Shown here: positions 17,238-26,056 of the stretch, in pieces
Layout: each line of letters starts with the position of its first letter
Position numbering within the stretch: position 1 is the stretch's first letter
Assembly: GCA_004213965.1 (NCBI GenBank)
Contig: SGZI01000003.1
Coordinates: 1 to 41,620, forward strand
Length of the DNA: 41,620 nucleotides
Reading direction: 5' to 3'
Source: Flavobacteriales bacterium
GTDB taxonomy: Bacteria > Bacteroidota > Bacteroidia > Flavobacteriales > Flavobacteriaceae
Notes under the pieces: model-generated
The model's input: only the letters and a program-made list of their open reading frames with translations
Told to the model about the DNA's origin: nothing
The model's database searches: none
Made by a program: the position numbers and the translations under genes

Positions 17238-18050
17238 ATGTCAAATAATTTATTAAAAGGAAAAAGAGGAATTATTTTTGGAGCATTGGATGAAAATTCA
17301 ATTGCTTGGATAACTGCCGAAAGAGTCCATGAAGAAGGTGGTAGTTTTGTCTTGTCTAATGCACCAGTTGCTATGAGAATGGGACAAATTAATGAGCTTG
17401 CAAAAAAAACTAATTCACAGGTTATTGCAGCAGATGCTACTTCGTTAGAGGATCTTGAAAATTTAGTGTCAGAATCCATGAAGATTTTAGGAGGAAAGCT
17501 AGATTTTATTTTGCATTCTATAGGGATGTCAATTAACGTTAGAAAAGGTAGAGCATATACTGATCAAAAGTATGATTGGACTCAAAAAGGCACTGATGTC
17601 TCTGCTATGTCATTTCATAAAGTAATGCAGACACTTTATAAGCAGGATGCTATGAATGAATGGGGGAGTATAGTAGCATTAACCTATATGGCTGCTCAAC
17701 GGGTTTTTCCAGACTATAATGATATGGCAGATAATAAAGCATACTTAGAAAGTATTGCAAGAAGTTTTGGCTATTTCTTTGGAAAAGACAAAAATGTTAG
17801 AGTAAATACAATTTCACAATCACCAACCCCTACAACTGCAGGAATGGGAGTAAAAGGCTTTGATAGTTTTATTACCTATGCAGAGAAAATGTCTCCACTT
17901 GGTAATGCTACTGCTCTTGATTGTGCAAACTACACAATTACTCTTTTTAGTGATCTTACAAAAAGGGTTACCCTACAAAACCTCTATAATGATGGAGGTT
18001 TTAGTAATATGGGAGTAAGTGATGCTATAATCGATGATATATCGGAATAA
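17238..18050 (+). CDS. fabI: Enoyl-[acyl-carrier-protein] reductase (NADH)
   Basis: The 270-residue SDR-fold enzyme shows the FabI features: KRGIIFGALDENSIAWITAERV (cofactor binding with the altered Gly motif), LDFILHSIGMS, and the catalytic Tyr-x6-Lys in YNDMADNK. SQSPTPTTAGMGVKGF lies in the substrate loop, and the terminal YNDGGFSNMGVS is typical. It reduces trans-2-enoyl-ACP in the last step of each fatty acid elongation cycle. It lies 40 bases after recN and may be transcribed with it. It is somewhat longer than E. coli FabI (262), which is normal for Bacteroidetes. Confidence 0.93.
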   Translation: MSNNLLKGKRGIIFGALDENSIAWITAERVHEEGGSFVLSNAPVAMRMGQINELAKKTNSQVIAADATSLEDLENLVSESMKILGGKLDFILHSIGMSINVRKGRAYTDQKYDWTQKGTDVSAMSFHKVMQTLYKQDAMNEWGSIVALTYMAAQRVFPDYNDMADNKAYLESIARSFGYFFGKDKNVRVNTISQSPTPTTAGMGVKGFDSFITYAEKMSPLGNATALDCANYTITLFSDLTKRVTLQNLYNDGGFSNMGVSDAIIDDISE

Positions 18051-18075
18051 AAAATTATAAATTAACAATTACATT

Positions 18076-21051
18076 ATGAAAAAAAATTATCTTTTAACAC
18101 TATTATTGTCATTTCTATTTGCTGTTAACTTTCAAGCCCAAGTTGTGGTTGGCGAAGGTACAGTTGTAAATGAAGAAATGCCTATAGAACCTTATTACAA
18201 ATTCTCTTATTCTCAGGTAATATATCACGCCAGTGAGATTAATGCATCAGGTACCATTACAGGACTAAAATATACTGCTACTCAAGAAACTGATTTAGCT
18301 AATAGTGATGGTTGGGATATTTGGATAGGACACACTTCTCTTGATCAACATGAAGTTGTAGATGGAACAACAACTGTAAATTGGGTTGATATTTCAGAAT
18401 TAACACAAGTATTTAGTGGAACTGTTACAATCACAGATCAGGAGGTAAGTGTTACACTCGACACACCATTTGAATACAATGGAACAGACAATCTTCTTGT
18501 AGCAGTTAATGAAACATCTAATGTCAATAATGAGTATGATGGTTCAGATAATGATTTTTATTGTACTGCAACAACTGGGGTTTATCGTGGACTTGTAAAT
18601 TATTCTGACACAGGCACAGGTGATTTTACTAATCCAGCTCCAATTGACCCAAGTAATCCACCTGCCGTTACATCTGGAAGCAGAAGACAGTCTTATGCAA
18701 ACATAACTTTTGAAGGGATTACACAATCATGTTCTAATCCATCAGGCTTTAGTGTTGATAATATTTTGGGTACTACTGCAGATGTATCTTGGACATCAGC
18801 GAGCGACTATGGGTGGGAGTATATTATCCTTACTTCTGAAGATGATGCTCCAGGTGATTCTGACTCGGGAACAGCTGTTAGTGAAGCTTCTGTAAGTCTT
18901 TCAGGTTTAACACCAGTTACCGATTACATGTTTTATGCTAGAACGGTTTGTGCTAGTGAAAATAGTGCTTGGATTGGATTTGCTTTTACTACGGCATGTG
19001 CGGACCTTTTTGAACTTCCTTTTTTAGAAGGGTTTAATTCTGTTACTCCAGCACCTTCTGAGACTGAAATTTGCTGGACAATACTTGATTTATCTCCAGC
19101 TGAAGCACCAAATAATGCTTCTTGGGTTACAGGTTCTGCTGGAAGTTTTGCTTTTGAAGGAGATCAGGGAGCTTCACTTTACACAAATAATAATCAAGGA
19201 AAAAATGATGATTATTTAATTACTCCTAGATTAAACCTTACAGGAAACGATAGATTAAAATTTGCTGCTAAATCTTGGGATGAAGATGATACAAATAGTA
19301 TGGAAGTTTTAATCTCTAGCACAGGTAATGCTGCTGAAGACTTTACAATTGTTGTTAGCGAGCTTACAGAATATGCAGCTGGTGATTCATGGACTGAGGT
19401 TTCAATTGATCTTTCAGCATATACTGGGGCGCATTATATTGCATTCCATGTGCCTCCAACTGACGGTGATGGTTATTATATGATGTTAGATGCTGTTGTA
19501 GTTGAGGTAAATCCTACTTGTGACACTCCTTTGAATGTTGCAATATCTAATCTTACTTCTTCCTCTGCTGATGCTTCTTGGGAAGCAGGAGCAACTGGTG
19601 AAACAGAATGGGAGTATGTATTGCAAGCTTCAGGAGATCCTGATCCAACTGGAAGTGGTATTGCAGTTAGTACAAACTCAGTAACCTTAGATGGATTAAC
19701 CCAAGGGGATGAATATGATTTTTATGTTAGAGCTATTTGCGGCACTGATAATTATAGTGAGTGGACACCTCTATATGGAGTTTACTTTATGATTCCACCA
19801 GTTGGAGGAGTATGTACAGATCCTATTGTAATAGATACTTTACCTTATAGTACTACAGATACCACAGCTAATTATCAAGATGATTATGAGGGTAGTGCTG
19901 GAGAAAACTGTAATGAATCTGCTGCTTATTATCTTAATGGTGATGACGTAGTGTATGCATATACTGCAACAAGTGATACATCAATTAATGTGTCTATGTC
20001 TCCAGATGCTACATATTCAGGAATATTTGTTTATGATTCTTGTGATGATATCGGGGTAGAATGTGTTGCTGGAATAGGAGAATCTAGTAGTAATGAGAGA
20101 GTATTTGATATGAATGTTTATGTAGGGACTACTTACTATTTTGTAATTTCTACATGGGCTTCTCCTCAGAGTGTTGGATATGATCTTGTAATTACTGAGA
20201 ATACGTGTACAGATCCTGTTATTGAAGTTGCGAATGTAGATTGTAGTGAGGATCAATTTTCTGTAGAGTTTAATGTTACTGATATGGGCTCCTCTACATT
20301 ATTAACAATGACAGATGACCTAGGAAATGTGCAGTATGCTCAAACTACTGGAGTATTAACATTTGGTCCATATACAGGAGCTGATGCTCATGTAATTACT
20401 GTAGAGGGAGATGATCCAAATTGTAATCAGACATATGTTGTAACCAATGTTTGTAATGATGAATGTACAGGAGCATTACCGCTTGAGGCAGGTCAGGAAA
20501 TTTCAGGCGATACTAGTAATGCAACAGATTCTGGCAATAATCCTTCTAATGATCTATGGTATTCATATACTGGAAATGGGGAGAGCGATGAAATAACAAT
20601 TTCTTTATGCGGCTCTTCATATGACACGTATATTCGAATATTTGACTCATGTACGGGTGATCAAATTGTTTATAATGATGATGCTTGTGGTTTACAGTCA
20701 GAAATCACCTTTACATCAGATGGAACAACAACTTACTATATAATGGTTGAAGGATATAGTGCAAATAATGGAGCATTTGTTTTATCAGTCTCTAGTACGC
20801 TAGGAGTTGATGAGATTGATTTATCAAATCTAAAAATATATCCTAATCCAGTAGATGGTAATTATGTCACAATTAAATCACCAATAGGTGGTGATAAACA
20901 GATTGAACTATTTGATATTAATGGTAGAAGAGTGCTTAGCAGTACTATTTCAGGAGATATGTTAGATGTTTCATCTATTAATGCAGGTTTTTATATGATA
21001 AAAGTTACTGTAAATGATTATCAAAAGGTTTCTAAATTAATTATTAAATAA
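18076..21051 (+). CDS. Large secreted T9SS substrate with Fn3, choice-of-anchor J and PPC-like domains
   Basis: The 991-residue protein has a signal peptide (about 1-22). Domains in order: an N-terminal region with repeated WDIWIGHTSL and TDNLLVAVNE motifs; an Fn3 domain (about 218-305, CSNPSGFSVDN...DVSW); a cleaved-adhesin/choice-of-anchor J domain (about 308-475, LPFLEGFN, NDDYLITPRLNL, YYMMLDAVVVEV); a second Fn3 (about 481-570); a PPC-like beta domain (about 580-715); a Cys-rich spacer; a second PPC-like domain (about 796-910); and a type A T9SS sorting domain (about 918-991, LKIYPNPVDGN, IELFDINGRRV, NAGFYMIKV). It is exported by the type IX system and probably surface-attached. No catalytic domain is visible, so adhesion or matrix binding is the likeliest role. 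It ends in a strong terminator. Confidence 0.88.
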   Translation: MKKNYLLTLLLSFLFAVNFQAQVVVGEGTVVNEEMPIEPYYKFSYSQVIYHASEINASGTITGLKYTATQETDLANSDGWDIWIGHTSLDQHEVVDGTTTVNWVDISELTQVFSGTVTITDQEVSVTLDTPFEYNGTDNLLVAVNETSNVNNEYDGSDNDFYCTATTGVYRGLVNYSDTGTGDFTNPAPIDPSNPPAVTSGSRRQSYANITFEGITQSCSNPSGFSVDNILGTTADVSWTSASDYGWEYIILTSEDDAPGDSDSGTAVSEASVSLSGLTPVTDYMFYARTVCASENSAWIGFAFTTACADLFELPFLEGFNSVTPAPSETEICWTILDLSPAEAPNNASWVTGSAGSFAFEGDQGASLYTNNNQGKNDDYLITPRLNLTGNDRLKFAAKSWDEDDTNSMEVLISSTGNAAEDFTIVVSELTEYAAGDSWTEVSIDLSAYTGAHYIAFHVPPTDGDGYYMMLDAVVVEVNPTCDTPLNVAISNLTSSSADASWEAGATGETEWEYVLQASGDPDPTGSGIAVSTNSVTLDGLTQGDEYDFYVRAICGTDNYSEWTPLYGVYFMIPPVGGVCTDPIVIDTLPYSTTDTTANYQDDYEGSAGENCNESAAYYLNGDDVVYAYTATSDTSINVSMSPDATYSGIFVYDSCDDIGVECVAGIGESSSNERVFDMNVYVGTTYYFVISTWASPQSVGYDLVITENTCTDPVIEVANVDCSEDQFSVEFNVTDMGSSTLLTMTDDLGNVQYAQTTGVLTFGPYTGADAHVITVEGDDPNCNQTYVVTNVCNDECTGALPLEAGQEISGDTSNATDSGNNPSNDLWYSYTGNGESDEITISLCGSSYDTYIRIFDSCTGDQIVYNDDACGLQSEITFTSDGTTTYYIMVEGYSANNGAFVLSVSSTLGVDEIDLSNLKIYPNPVDGNYVTIKSPIGGDKQIELFDINGRRVLSSTISGDMLDVSSINAGFYMIKVTVNDYQKVSKLIIK

Positions 21052-21070
21052 TAGTTTAGAAATAAAGATA

Positions 21071-21108
21071 AAAAAGACCTGGTTTTTAAACTGGGTCTTT
21101 TTTTTATA
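21071..21108 (+). terminator. Intrinsic terminator of the T9SS substrate gene
   Basis: AAAAAGACC pairs with GGTCTTTTT, and an inner GTTT/AAAC adds to the stem across a TG/TG mismatch; a long T-run follows. It lies 20 bases past the stop codon at 21051. Confidence 0.88.
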
Positions 21109-21122
21109 TCTACTTGTTTAAC

Positions 21123-21130
21123 TAAATTTG
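21123..21130 (+). promoter_or_regulatory. Candidate -7 box (TAAATTTG) four bases before the glycosyltransferase ATG
   Basis: TAAATTTG-ATCT-ATG: the box ends 4 bases before the start codon, so initiation about 5 bases downstream would give a leaderless or nearly leaderless mRNA. No TTG lies at the expected -33 distance, which lowers confidence. Confidence 0.4.
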
Positions 21131-21134
21131 ATCT

Positions 21135-22145
21135 ATGAATGAAAAAGATATTTCTTTTATTATCCCAGTATTTAATAGGCCAAACGAGATAAAAGAACTT
21201 TTAGAAAGTTTTATTAAACTATCCTCTGAGAAAGATTTTGAAATTGTAATTATTGAAGATGGATCAACGAATGATTGCCAAGAGGTAATAAATAATTTTA
21301 AGAATAACTTACATATTTCTTATTACAAGAAAAATAATACTGGTCCTGGAGATTCTAGAAATTATGGAATGAAAATGGCAAAAGGAAGCTATTTTATAAT
21401 ATTAGATTCTGATTGTTTATTACCAGAGAATTATATGAATCATTGCATGAATAATTTAAAACATAATTATGTAGACTGTTTTGGAGGTGTAGATGGATCA
21501 CATGATTCTTTTAGTGATTTCCAAAAAGCAGTTAGCTTTTCGATGACATCTTTTCTTACTACTGGGGGAATAAGAGGGGGTAATTTTAGAAAAAAATTAT
21601 TTCAGCCAAGAAGTTTTAATATGGGGATATCTAAAGAAGCTTTTTTAAAATCAAATGGTTTTGGAAACATCCATCCTGGTGAAGATCCTGATTTATCTAT
21701 TAGACTTAATCAATTAGGTTTTAAGACAGCATTATATAGTAATGTTATGGTGTTTCATAAGAGAAGGGTGTCAATTAGTAGTTTTTTTAAACAGGTCTAC
21801 AAATTTGGTTTAGTTAGACCAATATTAAATCAATGGCATCCTAAATCATTTAGATTGATATATTATTTTCCGACATTTGCTTTAATAGTATTGATTCTTT
21901 CAATTGTAGAATCAATTAACGGTAATTATATTCCATTATATCTAATAGCTGTTTATATGTTATTAATCGTAACCTCTTCAACATATCTTAATAAAAGTTT
22001 AAAGATAGGGTTGCTATCAATTATCACTAGCGCTATTCAGATTTTTGGATATGGCTATGGATATTTAAAATCAAGTATTATATTAATTTTTAATAAGAAA
22101 AACATAGAAGATATTTTGCCTGAAGTGTTTTTTAGAAAGCAATAG
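21135..22145 (+). CDS. Family 2 glycosyltransferase, membrane-anchored
   Basis: The 336-residue protein has a GT-A domain (about 1-230): ISFIIPVFNRPNEIKELLESF, IVIIEDGSTNDC, NTGPGDSRNYGM, LDSDCLLPENYM (DxD-type metal site) and GEDPDLSIRLNQLGF (ED base motif). The C-terminal 100 residues hold three to four hydrophobic segments, so the enzyme is fixed to the inner membrane. It uses a nucleotide sugar to extend a glycan or lipid; the acceptor is not evident. The next gene (YbbR-like) starts 2 bases after its stop. It follows a strong terminator and so needs its own promoter. Confidence 0.85.
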   Translation: MNEKDISFIIPVFNRPNEIKELLESFIKLSSEKDFEIVIIEDGSTNDCQEVINNFKNNLHISYYKKNNTGPGDSRNYGMKMAKGSYFIILDSDCLLPENYMNHCMNNLKHNYVDCFGGVDGSHDSFSDFQKAVSFSMTSFLTTGGIRGGNFRKKLFQPRSFNMGISKEAFLKSNGFGNIHPGEDPDLSIRLNQLGFKTALYSNVMVFHKRRVSISSFFKQVYKFGLVRPILNQWHPKSFRLIYYFPTFALIVLILSIVESINGNYIPLYLIAVYMLLIVTSSTYLNKSLKIGLLSIITSAIQIFGYGYGYLKSSIILIFNKKNIEDILPEVFFRKQ

Positions 22146-22147
22146 CT

Positions 22148-23095
22148 ATGTTAAAGAAGATAAGATCTATATATAAGACAAGAAAATTTAATGTTTTCAT
22201 CTTTTTTGTATTATTAGCTTTAGTGTATTCGATGCTATCTAAATTAACTGCTAATTATACTAAAACTATAGCATTTGCAGTCAAACCTGTAGATATACCA
22301 TCAGATCAGGTGGTATTAGATCAGTCAGTTGATAGTATAGTAGTTGTTTTAAGTGGGTATGGTTATAATTTGGCTAAATATTATTTAGATGAACCAATAA
22401 TAGAAATATCACTTAATGATCTGAAAAGAGTTAAATCTAAATACCAGTGGAGTAAACAAAAAAATTATTCAGATCTGCAATCAAAATTCAATGACCCAAT
22501 TACCTTAATATCTACTTCTATAGATCAAATAGATTTTATAATTGAGCAGTATGAATCAAAGAAGGTTCCATTGAAATTAAATTTAGAATTAGATTACAAA
22601 TCTGGTTTTGATTCTTTTCAGCCTTATACACTATCTAAAGATTCAATAGCTATAACTGGTCCAAATTCTTTAATTGATTCAATTAATGTAATTGAAACAG
22701 AAAAATTAGTGTTAAATCAGATTGATTCAGATATTAATTCCAGTATTCGAATAAGCCCTTCAAAAAACAAGAATGTTATATATTCAGAAGAGAGTGTAGG
22801 TTTTCAGCTAAAAGTAGAGAAATTTACGGAAGAATCTATTAAAGTTCCTGTAACTATTGTAAATATTAAGGATGACATGAAAATTAATTATTTCCCTAAG
22901 ATTGTTACAGTTTTATATCGTGTCAGTATAAGAGAATATAAATCTGTAAATCCAATGGATTTTAGAGTTGAATGTGATTTAAATACAATCAACAGTGAAA
23001 ATTCTATTTTGATTTCCACAATTACAAAAAAACCCATTAATGTGAACAAATATAGGATAGAAAACAATCAAATTCAATACGTAATTATAGAATGA
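22148..23095 (+). CDS. YbbR-like (CdaR-type) domain protein
   Basis: The 315-residue protein has one N-terminal membrane helix (FNVFIFFVLLALVYSMLSKL, about 13-32). The extracytoplasmic part has beta-rich YbbR-like repeats (VDIPSDQVVLDQSVDSIVVVLSGYG, YTLSKDSIAITGPNSLIDSINVIET, FTEESIKVPVTIVNIKDD). In Firmicutes YbbR proteins (CdaR) modulate the diadenylate cyclase CdaA; in flavobacteria the gene is found beside coaE, and its partner is not visible here. It overlaps coaE by four bases (ATGA), showing translational coupling. Confidence 0.75.
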   Translation: MLKKIRSIYKTRKFNVFIFFVLLALVYSMLSKLTANYTKTIAFAVKPVDIPSDQVVLDQSVDSIVVVLSGYGYNLAKYYLDEPIIEISLNDLKRVKSKYQWSKQKNYSDLQSKFNDPITLISTSIDQIDFIIEQYESKKVPLKLNLELDYKSGFDSFQPYTLSKDSIAITGPNSLIDSINVIETEKLVLNQIDSDINSSIRISPSKNKNVIYSEESVGFQLKVEKFTEESIKVPVTIVNIKDDMKINYFPKIVTVLYRVSIREYKSVNPMDFRVECDLNTINSENSILISTITKKPINVNKYRIENNQIQYVIIE

Positions 23096-23670
23096 AAAAA
23101 GTAGCTGTTACAGGAGGAATTGGCACTGGTAAAACAACTGTTTCAAAGTTGTTTGAAAAAATCGGGATTCCTGTATTTAATTCTGATGAAATTGCAAAAG
23201 AATTAATGCATAATGATAAGCAATTGCAAGCAGAAATCATAAAAGTTTTTGGCGATGAATCATATATTAATAATGAGCTGAACAGAGCTTATTTGTCAGA
23301 TGTTGTTTTTAATGATGAAGCCTTACTAGATAAAATTAATTCTATAGTTCATCCATATGTTGCAAAAGAGTTTAACCAATGGTTATTAAATCAAAAATCT
23401 GATTATATACTATATGAGTCAGCTATTATATTTGAAAATAATAGTGAAGATATATTTGACAAAATTATATGTGTCATTGCTCCAGAAGAAGATGTGATTT
23501 CGAGAGTGATGAAAAGAAATAATTTTTCACGTAATAAGGTGATCTCAATCATTAACAATCAGTTACCTGATCAAATTAAAAGAAAGAAGTCAGATTATAT
23601 TGTAGAAAATATTAATAAGTCTGATTTAACAGAAAAGATAATGGAAATTCACAATATGATTATTGGTTAA
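23092..23670 (+). CDS. coaE: Dephospho-CoA kinase
   Basis: The 192-residue P-loop kinase shows Walker A GGIGTGKTT (8-16), the following IPVFNSDEIAKELM (NMP-binding Asp), IVHPYVAKEF and YILYESAIIFENN, all typical of CoaE. It phosphorylates the ribose 3'-OH of dephospho-CoA, the last step of coenzyme A synthesis. Together with coaBC upstream, two of the pathway's genes lie in this window but in different transcription units. Length is near the family norm (about 195-205). Confidence 0.93.
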   Translation: MKKVAVTGGIGTGKTTVSKLFEKIGIPVFNSDEIAKELMHNDKQLQAEIIKVFGDESYINNELNRAYLSDVVFNDEALLDKINSIVHPYVAKEFNQWLLNQKSDYILYESAIIFENNSEDIFDKIICVIAPEEDVISRVMKRNNFSRNKVISIINNQLPDQIKRKKSDYIVENINKSDLTEKIMEIHNMIIG

Positions 23671-23731
23671 ATTTTTTAAAAAGCATATGTTAACGATAGG
23701 TTAAATTAATTAATCCATTATATTTTTACCT

Positions 23732-23739
23732 TAAATTTG
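23732..23739 (+). promoter_or_regulatory. Candidate -7 box (TAAATTTG) four bases before the histidine kinase ATG
   Basis: TAAATTTG-ATTT-ATG repeats the arrangement seen before the glycosyltransferase gene: perfect TAnnTTTG and 4 bases to the start codon. No TTG is visible at -33. Confidence 0.4.
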
Positions 23740-23743
23740 ATTT

Positions 23744-25354
23744 ATGAGTAAAAAAATCCTTATTCTCTTGATTACATTAATGAGTATTTCATTAATAGGG
23801 GTTATTATTATCCAAGGATTTTTTATTACAGAAATCTACAAGGATGCAGAAAGAAAATTTAATAAAGACACTAATTTTGCATTATCTGAAGGAGTTGAAT
23901 GGTTAGAAAGAAGAGAGTTTAGGCGTTATGTAGTTAAATTTAGAGATTTAATAAGTAGTGGAGCTACAATAGATACAACAGCTATAAATAGCTTATACAT
24001 CATAAAAGAAAGTGCAGATAATGATGAGGTGATGATGTATAGAAATGCATCAATTGAAGAAAACCTAAAATTTCCTACTCTAGGAACATTTGCTAAATCA
24101 ATTGCCTCTGCTGCATCAAAAGATCTTGAAATTTTAGAAGACTCAATTAATCTTAGAAGAGTTTCTAATGAAAGGGAAACAAAAGTTCTAAAGATTCAAA
24201 ATGAAAGAGAATATGCTGGTATAAGCTCAGAACAATTTCTGTCAAAAATAGGTGAGATTTCAAAAAGTAAAGAAATTCTTTTTGAAACAGCATATCATGA
24301 TCTTGCAAAAAAAAATACAATTGAAAGAAGGGTTGGTAATGTCATATCATTAAAGAATTTTTTAAAGTATAGATTTAAAAGAGTTAATGTAGATGTTCCA
24401 TTTGAGTTTGCAATTTTTAATAAAGGCTCGCTAACTACTATTAAATCTGAAAATTTTAAAGCAGGGAAAAATACTATTGAAGCAGCACTTTTTTCAGATG
24501 AAAATAACGAAAGTGACTATCTTATTAAAGTTAATTTTCCTAGAAGAACTCCATTATTAGTTGCTCCAATAATTTCTATTGCCCTTGTTTCAATAATATT
24601 TACTTTTATTATAATAATTGTATATATATATACTGTGATGATTCTGTTAAGACAAAGGCAAATTTCTCAAATCAAAACAGATTTTATTAATAATATGACT
24701 CATGAATTTAAAACCCCAATAGCAACCATTAATCTAGCGTTAGATTCAATAAAGAATCCTAAAACTATTAAAGATCAAGGTTTAATCAAAAAATACCTTA
24801 AAATGATTAAAGACGAGAATGAAAGAATGCATGATCAGGTTGAAAATGTATTAAGAATGTCTCAGCTAGAGAAAAAAGAGTTAGAAATTGATAAAACCAC
24901 ATTAAGTGTAGATGAATTGATAAAAATTGCAATCTCCCATGTTCAATTATTATTAGATAATAAAAAAGGTTCTGTAAGTTTAAATCTAAATGCAAATATG
25001 CAGGAGATATTTGGAAATGAGACACATTTAATTAATGTTATGGTAAATATTATAGATAATGCAATTAAATACTGTGATAAAGCTCCAGAAATTGTAATTT
25101 CTACTGAAAACGTAAATGATAAAATTATATTAAAGTTTCAGGATAATGGAGTAGGGATGTCTAAAAATGTTCAAAATAAAATTTTTGATAAATTTTATAG
25201 AGAACAAACTGGAGATTTGCATAATGTGAAAGGCCATGGTCTAGGCTTGGCATATGTTAAGAAAATAATTGATTATCACAATGGCAAAATAAGTCTTGAA
25301 AGTGTTTTAACAAAGGGGTCTATATTTTCAATTGAGTTGTCTACAAAAAAATAA
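23744..25354 (+). CDS. Sensor histidine kinase (RprX-like)
   Basis: The 536-residue membrane kinase has TM1 at about 5-27, an extracytoplasmic sensor region (about 28-268, helical and rich in Glu/Arg), and TM2 at about 269-301. It passes straight into the dimerisation domain with THEFKTP (phospho-accepting His320). The ATPase domain has N box NIIDNAIKYC, G1 DNGVGMS, an FDKFYR F-box and G2 GHGLGLAYV. No HAMP domain sits between TM2 and the His box. Architecture and N-terminus resemble flavobacterial RprX-type kinases. The partner response regulator begins three bases downstream. The signal sensed is unknown. Confidence 0.9.
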   Translation: MSKKILILLITLMSISLIGVIIIQGFFITEIYKDAERKFNKDTNFALSEGVEWLERREFRRYVVKFRDLISSGATIDTTAINSLYIIKESADNDEVMMYRNASIEENLKFPTLGTFAKSIASAASKDLEILEDSINLRRVSNERETKVLKIQNEREYAGISSEQFLSKIGEISKSKEILFETAYHDLAKKNTIERRVGNVISLKNFLKYRFKRVNVDVPFEFAIFNKGSLTTIKSENFKAGKNTIEAALFSDENNESDYLIKVNFPRRTPLLVAPIISIALVSIIFTFIIIIVYIYTVMILLRQRQISQIKTDFINNMTHEFKTPIATINLALDSIKNPKTIKDQGLIKKYLKMIKDENERMHDQVENVLRMSQLEKKELEIDKTTLSVDELIKIAISHVQLLLDNKKGSVSLNLNANMQEIFGNETHLINVMVNIIDNAIKYCDKAPEIVISTENVNDKIILKFQDNGVGMSKNVQNKIFDKFYREQTGDLHNVKGHGLGLAYVKKIIDYHNGKISLESVLTKGSIFSIELSTKK

Positions 25355-25357
25355 AGT

Positions 25358-26056
25358 ATGAATGATAAAAAAAGAATTCTGTTAGTTGAAGATGATCCAA
25401 ATTTTGGAATTATTCTTCGCGATTTTCTAAAAATGAATGATTATGATATTGTTTTAGCAAAAAATGGAATGGAAGGATTTGAGAAATTTAAAAAATACGA
25501 TTTTCATCTATGTATCCTGGATGTTATGATGCCATATAAGGATGGATTTACTTTAGCTGGTGAGATAAAAGAAGTTAATCAAGATATGCCTTTAATTTTT
25601 CTTACTGCTAAATCGTTAAAAGAGGATGTATTAAAAGGATATAAAATTGGTGCAGATGATTATCTTAAGAAACCTTTTGACAGTGATGTTCTATTATACA
25701 AGATTAAAGCAATACTAAAAAGAAATAAATTAAGTGCAGTTTTAGATACAGAGGAGTTTGAATTTAAGTTTAGTTCTTTTGAGTTTAATTCTAAATTAAG
25801 ACATCTTAAATTTAAAGATAACAATCATGTTAAATTATCTCCAAAAGAAAATATGCTTTTAAAAATGTTAATATTACATAAAAATGACCTTATGCCTAGA
25901 GAGTTGGCGTTAACAAGAATATGGAGAGATGATAACTATTTTACTTCTAGAAGTATGGATGTCTATATTGCAAAACTTAGGAAACAACTGGAATTAGATC
26001 CTAATGTTAAAATAAACAATATTCACGGGGAAGGTTTTAGGTTAGTTATTGATTAA
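25358..26056 (+). CDS. OmpR-family response regulator (RprY-like)
   Basis: The 232-residue regulator has a receiver domain (about 1-120): acidic pair EDD (11-13), phospho-acceptor Asp55 in CILDVMMPYKDG, Thr/Ser switch (IFLTAKS) and Lys in YLKKPFD. The C-terminal winged helix (about 135-232) has LSPKENMLLKMLILHKNDLMPRE, SRSMDVYIAKLRKQL and IHGEGFRL, typical of OmpR/PhoB DNA-binding domains. It is paired with the kinase just upstream. Its 3' end overlaps the convergent miaA gene by 15 bases. Confidence 0.93.
   Translation: MNDKKRILLVEDDPNFGIILRDFLKMNDYDIVLAKNGMEGFEKFKKYDFHLCILDVMMPYKDGFTLAGEIKEVNQDMPLIFLTAKSLKEDVLKGYKIGADDYLKKPFDSDVLLYKIKAILKRNKLSAVLDTEEFEFKFSSFEFNSKLRHLKFKDNNHVKLSPKENMLLKMLILHKNDLMPRELALTRIWRDDNYFTSRSMDVYIAKLRKQLELDPNVKINNIHGEGFRLVID

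Noticed and set aside
18544-20256. Small ORFs (60, 61 and 79 residues) in other frames of the T9SS substrate gene
   Set aside because: Shadows of one long frame with signal peptide and sorting domain at its ends.
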